Source: Colletotrichum lupini
Taxonomy: Eukaryota > Ascomycota > Sordariomycetes > Glomerellales > Glomerellaceae
Assembly (NCBI RefSeq): GCF_023278565.1
Contig: NC_064678.1
Coordinates: 1,488,001-1,552,000 of the forward strand
Length of the DNA stretch: 64,000 nucleotides
Direction of reading: 5' to 3'
Positions 47,871 through 59,690 of this stretch are shown one piece after another (positions within the stretch are counted from its first letter, which is position 1; every line of letters starts with the position of its first letter). Below the pieces are notes generated by a model that saw nothing but the letters and a program-made list of their open reading frames with translations, did not search any database and was not told where the DNA came from. Position numbers and translations under genes: made by a program.

Positions 47871-49730
47871 TCAGATCTTGCCGTCCGTGACACATCCAGA
47901 GCTAGCATCGCTCACAAGAGCAGAATACTTCTTCAGCGTACCCTTGGTATACTTGGGCGGCGGCGCCGTCCACCTGGCCCTCCGCTCCGCCATCACCTCG
48001 TCCGACACATCCGTATCAATCACCCTCTTCTCCGCGTCAATCGTGATCTCGTCCCCGTCCTGCACCAACCCGATCGGCCCGCCCTCCATCGCCTCAGGCA
48101 CGATATGCCCAATCAGGAACCCGTGCGAGCCGCCAGAGAACCGCCCGTCCGTCAGCAGCGCCACGTCCTTGCCCAGCCCGGCGCCCATGATGGCGGAGCT
48201 GGGCTTCAGCATCTCGGGCATGCCGGGGCCGCCCTTGGGCCCCTCGTAGCGGATGACGACGACCGTCTTCTCGCCCTGCTTGATCTCGCCGCGCTCCAGG
48301 GCGGCGATGAAGCCGTCCTCCTCGTCGAAGACGCGCGCCTTGCCCGTGAAGACGAGGCCCTCCTTGCCGGTGATCTTGCCCACGGAGCCGCCGGGCGCGA
48401 GCTGGCCGCGCAGGATCTGGATGTGGCCCGTCGGCTTGATGGGGTTGCTGAAGGGGCGGATGATGGGCTGGTCCTCGGGGAAGTCGGGCGTGCTGGCGAC
48501 GTTCTCCTTCATCGTCTTGCCCGTGACGGTGATGCCGGAGCCGTCGATGAGGCCTTCCTTGAGGAGGAACTTGAGCAGGCCGGGGGTGCCGCCGATGCGG
48601 TGCATGTCGGCCATGACGTACTTTCCAGAGGGCTTCAGGTCAGCCAGGAAGGGCGTGCGGTCCGAGACGGCCTGGAAGTCGTCGACGGTGAGCTTGATGC
48701 CGACGGAGTCGGCGATGGCGAGCAGGTGGAGGACGGCGTTGGTGCTGCCTCCGAGGATGTTGACGACGACCATGGCGTTCTCAAAGGCCTGGCGGGTCAT
48801 GATATCGCGCGGGCGAATGTCCTCCTTGAGGAGGTTCTTGATGGCAGAGCCCATGTTCTCGCACTCGGCCTTCTTGGCGGGATCCTCGGCGGGGCTGCTG
48901 GAGCTGTGCGGCATCGTCAGGCCGAGCGTCTCGATGGCGGTGGCCATTGTGTTGGCGGTGTACATGCCGCCGCAGGCGCCGGAGCCGGGGCAGGCGTTGC
49001 GGATGATGTCGAAGCGCTCCTCCTCCGTGATCTCGCCGGTGATGTACTGGCCGTAGGCCTGGAAAGCGGAAACGATATCAATGGACTCGCCGCTCTTGCT
49101 GCAGCCGGGCTTGATGGTGCCGCCGTAGACCATGATGCTGGGGCGGTTGACGCGGCCCATGGCGATGGCGACGCCGGGCATGTTCTTGTCGCAGCCGGGC
49201 AGGGAGATGTTTCCGTCGTACCACTGGCCGTTCATGACGGTCTCGATGGAGTCGGCGATGATCTCGCGGGACTGGAGGGAGTAGCGCATGCCCTTCGTGC
49301 CCATGGAGATGCCGTCCGAGACACCAATGGTGTTGAACTGGTAGGGGATGAGGCCGGCATCCTTGACGGACTTGCGGACGAGGTTGGAGAGGTCGAGCAG
49401 GTGCATGTTGCAGGGGTTGCCCTCGTACCAGACGGACGAGATGCCGACCTGGGCCTTGTTCATGTCGTCCTCGGACAGGCCGGTGGCGTACAGCATGGCC
49501 TGGGAGGCGCCCTGGGATTTGGGCTGGGTGATGTTGGCCGAGACCTTGTTCAGCTTCTCGTCGGCGCGTCGGGGCGCGGTGGAGGAGAGGAGACGTCTGT
49601 AGAGATACTGACGTTAGCTATTTGCCATTGATGGTCCATTGGGGGTTTCTTACGCATGGCTGGCAAAGGCGGGACGCCTTGTCGCAGCTCTAAGAGCTTG
49701 TGACTGGCGGGCGATGGACCTGGAGAGCAT
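47871..49730 (-). CDS. ILV3: Dihydroxyacid dehydratase, mitochondrial
   Basis: Exons 49654-49730 and 47871-49596 on the minus strand, 600 aa, normal for the family. The start gives a basic, Ser/Arg-rich presequence ([19 protein letters not shown]) that fits mitochondrial import. The mature enzyme has the three cluster-binding cysteine segments [15 protein letters not shown] and [12 protein letters not shown], and the C-terminal [15 protein letters not shown] signature. It dehydrates 2,3-dihydroxy-isovalerate and 2,3-dihydroxy-3-methylvalerate to the 2-oxo acids, the third common step of valine and isoleucine synthesis, using an Fe-S cluster. A TGAGTCA element lies 177 bp upstream of the ATG. 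No damage is visible, and GC-rich codon use matches a well-expressed housekeeping gene. Confidence 0.97.
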
Positions 49731-49906
49731 TTCGTCGAGGGTATCACCGGGCAAGCCCCAGGAGACGACGCAGCGGAAGGGGGTGAAGGGAAGGGAAAGG
49801 AAAGATGAGGCGTGTGTAAGAGAGTGTTGTTCAATTGAGTTCCCAATTGATCTCCTTTTTCGAATCTGTTTCCTCGATTCTTTTCCTCTTTTATATTGAT
49901 GCCAGG

Positions 49907-49913
49907 TGAGTCA
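49907..49913 (-). promoter_or_regulatory. Gcn4/CPC1-type site TGAGTCA
   Basis: Perfect palindromic TGASTCA element 177 bp upstream of the ILV3 ATG. This is the binding motif of the amino-acid-starvation activator (Gcn4 in yeast, CPC1/CpcA in moulds), which is known to control branched-chain amino acid genes. Occupancy here is inferred. Confidence 0.6.
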
Positions 49914-50051
49914 CGAAGAAGAGGGAAAAAGAGGTGCGGTGGAAGAAAGACCCGAGATCACAGGGACAGTCACAGGGACACGGTGAGCAAAGAGACGTTG
50001 ATGGTTTTTTTGGAGCAGCCGCTAGCAGCCAGAGCCAGAGCCAAAACCACA

Positions 50052-50070
50052 GGGGGGGGGGGGGGGGGGG
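50052..50070 (+). repeat. Poly-G run of about 19
   Basis: A homopolymer of G within the ILV3 upstream region. Length may be uncertain because such runs are hard to sequence. Confidence 0.7.
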
Positions 50071-50668
50071 AACAATTTGGGGCGATGTCGGCTCCTAAAA
50101 TTTCTGGAGCTCCCCGCCGAGTGCTCCCCGCATTGAAATACCTCATCGCTGATTGGCCGCAGCTGTGGTTCCGACGCTCCGTTCCCCCCAGGTTTGGTGC
50201 GTTCTGCTGCACAGCTCGAGGTGAGCCACCGGCGTCGGGTGCAAGGTCAGCAAGGTCAGCCACGGTGTGCGACTGTAACCACACCACCAACAGAGGTCGA
50301 ATACAACACAATTTCAAGCATTTCATCGTCAATTGAACTTCCCTAGAGTCTACATTCTTTGCTAATGAAGATGTTCCGAGCTCTGAGAAGCATCAAGGTG
50401 TGATGGCATCGATCCCAGCTTTACCTCATCCGATTACCTCATGGTTATTTCCGATAAGCCCGGAATGCTTCCGGTCCCGGACGAGATCCGCTTTTCTACA
50501 CCGATCCCGCCGAGAGTGGGTCGCGGCTACCCGGCAACGCGCGTGCTGCCTCCATATTCCTCTCCTGCAATCGCAGCTCAGCTCCATTACACCCAGGTAG
50601 CTTCACTATGGATAGAAATGGTGTTACAAATCAGCTCTGGATATCAATCGGCCACAATCCTTGCGGAC

Positions 50669-51704
50669 TTAGGGCTTCGTCTTGTGCTCCTCCGTCGAAT
50701 CCTTCTCCTTGAGATCCTTCTCCTCCCTCCGTGTCAGAATCTCGTCAATAACACCCATGCTCTTGGCCTCCTCCGCCGACAGGTAGTTATCGCGCTCCAT
50801 CAGGTCGTGAATCTCCTCCAGACTGTACTTGTCGTGCCCAAATGACTTATTAATGTGCCGCTTCATGATCTCATTAATCTGCTTGCGGATGCGCTGGATC
50901 TGGTTCGCGTAGATGAGAATGTCCGACGCCTGGCCCTGCGTCCCGCCCAGCGGCTGGTGGATCATGACGGAGCTGTGCGGCAGGGCGTATCTCTTGCCCG
51001 CCTCGCCTCCCGTCAGCAGCAGCGCTGCCATGGAGGAGGCCGCGCCGAGGCAGACTGTTGATACTGGTGATTTGATGTATGTCATTGTGTCGTAGATGGC
51101 CAGCCCTTTTATCTCTTCGTCAGCATTGTGTTCTTTCCCTTGTATCTCTGACTGCGCATCGGGGTGTCTGTCGAACCTGATGATACTGAGCCTCCTGGAG
51201 AGTTGATGTACATGGTAATCGCCTTGTCGGGGCTATCGGACTCGAGCCAAAGGAGCTGTGCTACTATCGATGCGGATACGGTATCGTCGATCGCGCCATT
51301 GAGGCAGACAATGCGTTCCTGTGCATGTGTCAGCTTGATGCGCGCGATATCTCGAAGGGTCTATAGAATCGTACCTGAAGCAGCTTGGAAAAGATGTCGT
51401 CTACCTGCGTGGTCAGCGAGGGGGGGATACCCGATTACAGAAGCAGTCGCGGTGTACTAACATGTCCTCCAACCATTCGACTAATCAATTAGCTTTCGCG
51501 ACCAAAGTATCTTCAAATAGCCATGGGTAGACGAACCGAAACCTCGGTGATGTAAGGAAGAGGGATGTTTCCAACAGGTGGGCTGCTGCTACCGCCTCCT
51601 GCGACGGGAGGGAAGCCCGGCAATGAGAAGTTTGAAAAGGCCCTGACGTGCTGCCGCCGCGGGACGACCCTCAGGGCTCGGAATAATGTTCTTTGACAGT
51701 TCAT
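50669..51704 (-). CDS. clpP: Mitochondrial ATP-dependent Clp protease proteolytic subunit
   Basis: Five exons on the minus strand: 51537-51704, 51462-51480, 51375-51400, 51177-51318 and 50669-51105, totalling 263 aa. The N-terminus ([20 protein letters not shown]) is a mitochondrial presequence. Then come [28 protein letters not shown] across two tiny exons, [35 protein letters not shown], the nucleophile region [13 protein letters not shown], and MIHQP with the catalytic His. The family forms a double heptamer that degrades proteins fed by ClpX in the matrix. The last 30 residues are charged. Two exons are only 19 and 26 nt long. The gene is divergent from the 57063 gene, but a 4.9-kb RIP-degraded island now lies between their starts. 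Confidence 0.93.
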
Positions 51705-51856
51705 GGCGGAGAGCGCGAAAGCAAAGATCGCGTGTGTGGTGTTGCAGTGTCCAAATCAGCAGAATGCGAAAAAGCGGCAATCGACGGCAACAAGCACTGG
51801 CGGGAGAGGTGTGACGTCCGCTGGGAAAGCTGGTTGGCCCCTGTGCGCGCCCCCGA

Positions 51857-51890
51857 GTACGGCAGACTGCAAGAGGCACTCCGCCAAAAC
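51857..51890 (+). repeat. 34-bp inverted repeat, left arm
   Basis: Begins GTACGGCAGACT and ends CGCCAAAAC. It is perfectly complementary to 56751-56784. It sits in normal-composition DNA 153 bp upstream of the clpP ATG, and AT-rich sequence begins right after it. TA within GTAC could be a Tc1/mariner-type target duplication. Confidence 0.9.
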
Positions 51891-54800
51891 CGTTCTTTCT
51901 AATAGACCTACGGCTACCGTAAATTTTAGGCATTAATAGCGCGACTTTCTTATATATATAAATAAATATTATAATAAATCCCGTATATTATTACAAGGAA
52001 TTACTTACGACTATAGGTAGTAGTAGTTACGTAAGGGCAGTTATACCGCCTAGCGAAAGTAGAGTAGCTAGGGGGCATATTCTCCTTATTAATTTCTATT
52101 ACTAATTAATTTCCCTTTCTTCTTAACTAACTTAATATTCCTTAAGTAAAGTAAGTAATCTACCTATACCCCTATAATTACTTATTAGTAATTATATTTT
52201 ACCTTATTATACTTTATACCCTTTTTTACTTTATTTTTATTACTATTACCTAATTATATACGTAATTATAAATATAATATTCGCAATTTACTAATTAGAA
52301 ATATTAATTAGGTATAATTAAGTAATTTTATACGCAATTACTAGTATAATTTTTACTAATTAGCAATTATACTTCTTCTTAGGCTAATATATACGTAATT
52401 ATAAGTATAATTACGCATATATACCTATTTATAATTCAATTCTTTTTATTTACTTTTTTTTTTAGTATTAACTATTTACGTATATATATTAATAATTTCG
52501 TATAGGACACTCCCTTTTTTAATAATCGCGTACGCTATATAATACTTATAATAAGTACTTAATATAGTATTCTGGCCCGTATTAAGGGTATATAGCTCCT
52601 AACGGTCCCCGTATACTAACCTATATAGTACCTTAACGACCTTACGTCTTATAAAATAACCTCTTACCTCCTTATTAATACGTATACTTCTATATAATAA
52701 CTTCCTTATTATATAGATTTTTATATTATTTATAAGCTCTTTATCTTCCCTTTTAAAAACTTTTTACTAAATTTATAACCTTAATATTATATAAGTTAAT
52801 ATATATTACCCTATACTATTTAATATTACTATACTAACCTATATAATCTAGCCCTAGCGTTAGATTAAGCTTAACTTTAAAATTATTAAGAATAGCCGTT
52901 ATATACCCCTAGATATTACTATAACTCGTACTTAGGCTACCGATACTATCTAAATAATTATATATAGCGACGCTAAGATTAGTACTAAGTCGTGCGCTTA
53001 TTATAAAGTTAGTAAAGGCATTTTTGCTAATTACGTTATTTTTATAAATAAGGGCTACTCTAATTATAATTATATATTTATTATATATAAGTATACGCTC
53101 GTTATGCCTCTCGTTATTATTTATATATTACCTTATACTATTTTATATTTATTTATAGTTTATTAACGGTTCGTATTAACTCGTAATATACTTACTAAGG
53201 TCGTTAAGTACGGTTATAATTATAAAGGCCGTAATAAAATCCGTATTAGCGCTCTACTTAAGTCTCTAGGTATTATCCCTATTATATACCTCTATATAAT
53301 AATAAAAGCCCTTAAATAAGTAGCTAAGTAAGCTAAAAATAATAAAAAGGGTATATATAATAGTATATAAGATTATAAAGAGCGTTACTAACTTATATAG
53401 ACTTTAAATAAAGAGTAATTAATTCGATATTCTTATATAGTATAGTATAAGAGTTTATATAAGTATATATTAAAATATAGTACAGTTAGGCTTAATACCC
53501 GGGCGGTAAGGCCCCTACGGAGTTATAAGGTACTTATTAACTATAAGCTAGAGTATATACGCTTAGTTTAGCCCGTAAGAGGCCATAATTAACCGTATAA
53601 AAACTCCCCCTAAAGTTTAACGTTTTTAATAAAATTATAAAACTTTTATTTATCGTATATTATCGTTATATACTTTTTTATTTTTTTTAGTATTATAAAT
53701 CCCTATAAGCGTCTATATTTCTATATATATACTTATAAAACCTTATAAATAAAAGGATACCCCTATATATTGCTATAATTATATATAAATATTTACTCCT
53801 TATTTAAAATTTCTTTCTTAGTTTCTTACTTTATATATTACTACTTTCTTAGAATAGTACGACTACATATTAATCTTTTACTATATTAAACGATAATTAT
53901 TATAAAGTTAGAGAGTAATTAGACTTATAATATAATTATTATATATATTTTTATAGTTTTTAGTATTAGAATTATAAAGCGAACTTTTAAACGTTAATTT
54001 ATAAAATAGGACTTATAATAAAAAGAGCGTATGGTCTTTTTTAAGGATTTATTAATTCGTATTTAAGAATTATTCTTCTAATAATACTTAAACGATAAAG
54101 ATATCCTTTTTTAACTCTAGTCTAAAGGATTTATAATTACGGCTATAAGATTATTAACACTTCGTTAATAGAATTAGCTTTAGTAACGATAAATACTAAA
54201 ATAGCTCGTAATTATATAATAATAATTAAAAAAGTTCTTTTTTAATATATTAGAGGTTACTCGCTATACTAAAGGGTACGGTAGAGAGTATTTTTATATA
54301 TAGGTTCGCTAATAAGCTTATATTATTAGCCGAGATAAATTATATTTTATATATTATAAAACTTTTTTATAATAAGTTTAAAATTAGTTAAGTAAGATAA
54401 GGTACCGTTATAAAGGGTTTATAACTCTTAGACTAAATTATATTTAGTCTTTAAATACGTACGATAAGCTTTTACTATTTAGATTTAAGATTTATACTAG
54501 TATTAATACTTATTCGCGGTTTATTATATAGTTCTATATAAGGGTTTTTATTTATACGTCCCGGAATATACTTATATAATATTTTATTATTATTTAATAA
54601 CGGGGATTTATGCTATTACGAGTTCGTTTAGACTAAGGGAAAGAAACCGTTTTTATATTTAATATTTATTACTACTTTTTATAATACTATTTAATAATAA
54701 AAAGTCTAATTATATTCTGTAATTACTAGATCTTTAGTAGAAGTATTTATAACGTTAAGATTAAGAGTTAGTAAAATCGTCTTTATTAAAGTAAATTAGT

Positions 54801-56750
54801 ATATTAGTAGATAAGTAATATATATCTTAGTATATATAAGTATACTTATATTTATAAGAATATTTCTAACTACTTAAGTTCTAAGGGCTATTTTATATAG
54901 ATATACTCTCTAACTAGATTATACTTCTATTTATATATATACTATTGATTTATTCTAATTTTATTAACTTTATATAAATTTAGAACTCTTATTAAATTCG
55001 TTATTAAAAAGGTCGCCCTTATGTTATTTCTAGTTAGCTATAGTAATTATATTATTAACTTACGTTACGAACCGTATAAGACTTTATATAGCTAATTAAC
55101 TAAGACTAAGTTTAATAATTATTAAACGCTATTTAGAAGAATAATAATCTAAATATATATCTTCTTTAAGCTACTTTATAGATTTATACTTTAATTATTA
55201 AGGGCTCTTTAATTATATTAGCTAAAAGTACGAAGTTTAGCGAGGCTAATTATTTTTATTTTAAAGCGTATTAATATTTTTATATTCGTTTAAAGTAGTA
55301 TATATATAATAAGCTCTAATTAGAAGTTATTTTACTTAGTAAACTATAGGGCGGTATTATATAAGTTAAGTAGAGATTAAAAGACTTTAGAATTAATCTT
55401 AGAGCATTAAATAGCTTCGTAATTACGAGCGATATTAAGGACGAAAAGGAATTATAAATATAATTATAATTTACTCTAAACTATTTACTAACGAGAATGC
55501 TCGTTTTTGTCCTTATAGTATACTAGGTTATTTATTATTATAAACTTTATTTTTTTATTAAACTATTATAATCTCGTCTTTTCTATCGTTTTTATTTTTT
55601 TTAACCTTTTTCTTAGCCTTTACTTCTTTCTTAACGATCTTTTTTTTTTACTTAATTAATAATTCCTTTTTAATTTTTATCGTTAGTTTAATACTAATAC
55701 TTATTAAAAGCCGTATTTTTAGAATATTTTTATACATCGTTTTACTTAAAGTTTTAGTTATAATTAGCTTTATACGACCTTTTCCCTTTTTTACTAGCTA
55801 AGGTTTAATAACTAATAACTTAATTCTAGTTTAAAAAATAATAAAAAGTTAGTAATTATCTTTTTTATATAAGATCGTAGCTTTAAAGAGGAATCTTTTT
55901 AAACTTATAACTTTATACGCTACTTTACGGTATTCTAAGATATTATAAGGATTTTTTATATTAATTAGAAATACTATTTACTCTATTAAAAGAATTTACT
56001 AGTTTATTATAAAATATGAAATGATAAATCGTATTATATTTTAATATAAAATAAACGTTAAGAAGTAATTAAACTAAACTTTCTTAATAAACTTCTTAAT
56101 AACTTAGACATTAGTATAAGTTATTACTTAGAAACTGTTAAGTTCGTTTTTAAAAAAGGATACGTTATATAATATAATAGAGATATTAATTATTAATAAT
56201 TACTTTAGCTCCTTTTTTATTTATTAAATACTTCGTTCCCGCTCTTTTAAGCCCGTAAAAAGAGATTTTATTAATATTAAGGCTTATATATTTATACGTT
56301 CTTATTATATAAAAAGGGTAGAGCTTATATAAGTATTATTACTAATTAGTCGTTTTAAAATAGCTTTATAAAGAGGTATCGTAAGGTCGATTAGTTCGGT
56401 AACGTCTTATATAAAAACTAAAAGTTATTATAAATCTATATTATAATATTTATAAGCGAGCTATTAGTTTAATAACTTAAGTAAAAAGTGATTTTTACTT
56501 ATAAGAAGGTAAAAAGTAGTAATTACTTTTATAATAAAGTTATAAAAAGAAAAAAAACTTTTATATTAGGGTACGATATTACGCGATTTTATATACCGCT
56601 ATACGGTTTAATATATTACGAAATTAAAGTATTTCTTAAGCCGTAAATCTCTATAACCCCTATTTATAAGTTATTATACTAGTCTAGACCCTATCCTGGG
56701 TAGTAGGGTAACCGTAAAATACGATTTCTGCTTTAATATATAAAAAAAGT
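51891..56750. mobile_element. RIP-degraded AT island, probably a dead DNA transposon (family unresolved)
   Basis: About 4.86 kb of very AT-rich, CA/TG-poor sequence bounded exactly by perfect 34-bp inverted repeats, which suggests a terminal-inverted-repeat element. It shares no sequence that I can see with the two copia copies. No open frame survives. A minus-strand Lys-rich stretch near 55560-55640 could be a transposase tail, and a plus-strand segment near 52985-53080 reads like a degraded Cys-rich motif, but no transposase core could be identified. Length is large for a simple Fot1/pogo element, so nesting of two elements is possible. A duplication flanked by inverted repeats is the alternative. 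Confidence 0.6.
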
Positions 56751-56784
56751 GTTTTGGCGGAGTGCCTCTTGCAGTCTGCCGTAC
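56751..56784 (-). repeat. 34-bp inverted repeat, right arm
   Basis: Exact reverse complement of 51857-51890, ending GTAC at 56781-56784. Lies 279 bp upstream of the ATG at 57063. Unlike the interior it is not RIP-mutated in either arm. Confidence 0.9.
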
Positions 56785-57062
56785 CCGAGCTCCGAGCTTC
56801 CCCCACGCGTCCTCGTCTAAAAATTGCCCCGAGGCGCGTAAAGCTCTTTTTTTCGTCTGCGCCGTATTCCTGAGCTGGGCCGCCACTCCGGGGATCCCTT
56901 CCGAATCTTCAAGTCTCTGGGCGATTTGCCAACGTCCGATCTGTTGCACACCCATTGCAGCCGGCAGTCCCTCTCCTATCTGGCCAAGCGGGACCAAACG
57001 ACCACACCGGCGACACTTTGCGACAATCGCTCCCTCCTTCGGGGGTCTCCCCCTCGACCGCG

Positions 57063-59690
57063 ATGAAGCCATTCCCAGGCATTCGACGAGTGCCCCGAAC
57101 TTCTCACAGAAGCTATGGCACCAACCCCCCGGCCAGACCGGGGCCCGTTTTCCTGTCCAAGAAGTACATAAGAGAAAGAGAAGCCAAGGCAGCGGGTAGG
57201 GCACCGCCGATACCGCCAATATCGAAGAAAGAAGCAAAAGCACAAGCGATACGAGATGCGCCGAAGCACAGGGCAGAGGAAAGACAGGCGCACTTCACCA
57301 AGAGAATCCAAGAGGTCCTAGGCCACGACGGAATCGCAAAAGACGTACGGATCGACAAGAAGAACAAGAAGGTCAAGACGTCCGCGGGCGACCTGCCCAT
57401 CTCGCCCGTCATGGACCCCGTGTGGATGGATGTACGCACGAGGTACCGGACGCCCAAGCCCAGACCGAAATCCAAGAGCGACAAGGTCCGGGATTATTCT
57501 TTGTCTTCGTCTGGGGCGGCACCGAGGAAACACAAGTATAAGACTAGGATGGGCAAAGACAAGAAGACGCGGAGCCCAAGGCTCATTGTCATGAACAAGT
57601 TGCCCAACGGGGGCAGGTTCCGCGTCAAGTTGGAACAGAACCCGTACGGTCAGTAGCGGGAATCCCCCTCCTATTTGTATGAGGACTCCGAGGAAGCGGA
57701 ATGCTGATGTGACGGACCTCTTGCAGTACATGCTCTCGCCTCGCCTGTCCGATTCTGCCCCGTTACGGGGACATCTCTGCCGAAATACTTTCTTCAAAAA
57801 TTCAAGGCTGTTACGAATCCGGACACCCAGGGGCACTGGTTTATACCAGGCGACGTTGAAGTATCGTGGGCACATAGAGACGCCATGGACGGGGAGCTTG
57901 ATAATCTGGAGAATCGGTCAGAAAAGTTTGACGACGTGGAGAATGGTGCTATTAAACAGGGGAAGGACGATTCTAAAGAGCTCAATGAAGTGAATGGCGA
58001 ACCGAGGAAAGCTTGCAAAGGGGAGGGCAAATCCAAGAAGGCCGACAATGCAGAGGACGAGTCCAAAAAGTGTTCCGAAGAGACGACCGGATCCACGAAA
58101 CCTGAAGAGGAGAAGGTCGAATCCAAAAAGCAGAGCAAAAAAGAGCCCCAAACCCTCGGCACAGCAGGAAACGACTTTGAGCAGCACTTCAAAAACGTAT
58201 TCAGATCAGAGAAGAACGACAAAAAGGAGAAGAGCAGCTTCAAAGCCGCATCAAATTATACTACCCCCCGAAAACAACTCCCCGAGGACCCCATTGCAAA
58301 ACAAAAAGAAACAGACCAGCTCCTTCTCAAATCCCCCTCCGCCTACGTCGTCTCCCGCAAACCCGTCATCGACTCCATGGCAGGCAAACGCGGCAAAACT
58401 CCCTTCGGCGACGGCTGGCGGACCCTCCTCGGCAGGAACCCAAAGGTCATGAACTCGGATATCCCCAAACGCCTCGTCTGGCGCCAGGACATGGGCGACT
58501 TTGTTCTAGAGAACCTGCGCAAGAATATCATGAAGTACGTCACTTGGCACGTCGAGGCGGGCGAAGGGCATAGCTCGTGCATCCAGCCCCTCGAGACGTG
58601 GGAAGATGTCCACGACGCCCAGAAGCGGAGCTGTTTGCTGTGGTATGATGCGGCGAATATCACCGCGGGGGAGAGTCGGTGGGACGAGTGGATGAAGAAG
58701 GGGAAGGTAAAGCCGTTTGCGACCTACGACGTCCCGGACGCAAAGTACGAAAAGAGCCTGCCCATTTACGACATCGGGCGGCTCATGGGGCCAAAGTACC
58801 TCGCGAAGCTGCGGGAGATACCCGTGTTCCGCGAGCGCTCGCTCTTCGTCGTCAAGAAGAAGCGGTCGATTCCGCTGCAGCTGTACCTATGGAAGCTGCA
58901 GGCGTATATGGCCGAGTATCCATCCGCGGAAAAGGTCGCCGAGGTATCTGCAGAGAAGAGGAGGCTCGATAGAAAGAGGAGGGAGGAGGAGCGCCAGGAG
59001 GAGCTTGTACAGGAGCAATTCAGGCTGGAGGAGGAGGCGAGGGAGGGGTATATACGGGCCAAGGCTGAGCGGGCGAGAATAATTCAGGAGAGAATCCAGC
59101 GGGAGATGCAAGGCTTCGATGAACCCAGGGATAAGACGGCAGAGGTCGGGGCAGAACGCGGAGTCGGGTTTGGGAGCAGCAGTATAACCATGCCAAGGCC
59201 TATAGCGGCGGCCACGAGCTCGGCCGACTTCACTGCTCAGCTCACGGCGATACCACGAGCCGTGTCCTCACCCAGTGCTTGGAACAGCGCCTTCATCAAG
59301 CCCATACCTACGATCAAGGTCGACAGGAAGGCTGAAGTCCCTAAACGGCCTCCGACCAAAGCCAAAGCGGCAGCCACACCTAAGCGCTCAGCCAAAGATG
59401 TAGCCACGCCCATGACTGCAGCCGACTTCACTGCCCAGCTCATGGCGACACCCAAGGTCGGTTCTGGATCTGGCTCTCGGGGCAATTCTGCCGTCAAGTC
59501 GGTAGCCCCCGCCAAGGTCGTCAACGAGGCCGGTTTGACTTCACCTTTGGCCGGAGTTGAAGGCAGATCTAAGCCCCAGCGTGCCGGTACGACAGCCGAG
59601 ACTACACCCAAGGCCGATGTCAAAGGGACATCGGAACCCAAAGCAGAGGTCAAGAAGCCAAAGGTGAGAACAATCAAGCCACGCTGGTAG
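57063..59690 (+). CDS. Conserved fungal protein of unknown function, probably mitochondrial
   Basis: Exons 57063-57648 and 57727-59690, 849 aa. The joined frame passes cleanly across the intron and gives ALASPVRFCPVTGTSLPKYF. I chose the ATG at 57063 because MKPFPGIRRVPRTSHRSYGTN looks like a mitochondrial presequence. An in-frame ATG at 56955 is possible. The first 195 residues are very basic. A second ordered part holds LPKYFLQKFKAV, then a long Lys/Glu-rich disordered stretch. A third begins SAYVVSRKPVIDSM and includes WRTLLGRNPKVMNSDIPKRLVWRQDMGDFV. A charged coiled coil (about 590-660) and an Ala/Pro/Lys tail with two copies of ADFTAQLxAxP (59223-59255 and 59422-59454) follow. The basic ends suggest RNA or ribosome contact, but I recognise no family and assign no function. 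Confidence 0.8.

Larger units (their letters stand above)
49731..50668. other. ILV3 promoter and clpP 3' flank
   Basis: About 0.9 kb with a Gcn4/CPC1-type site (49907-49913) and a 19-base G-run (50052-50070). Frames here carry no recognisable product. Confidence 0.5.

Noticed and set aside
47781..49631. 616-codon plus-strand frame opposite ILV3
   Set aside because: Antisense shadow with Gly/Ala/Asp/Val low complexity. The minus strand encodes a full dihydroxyacid dehydratase.
51891..56750. Assignment of the island to the same copia family as 12-18 kb
   Set aside because: No LTR sequence or matching blocks were found, and the ends are inverted, not direct, repeats.
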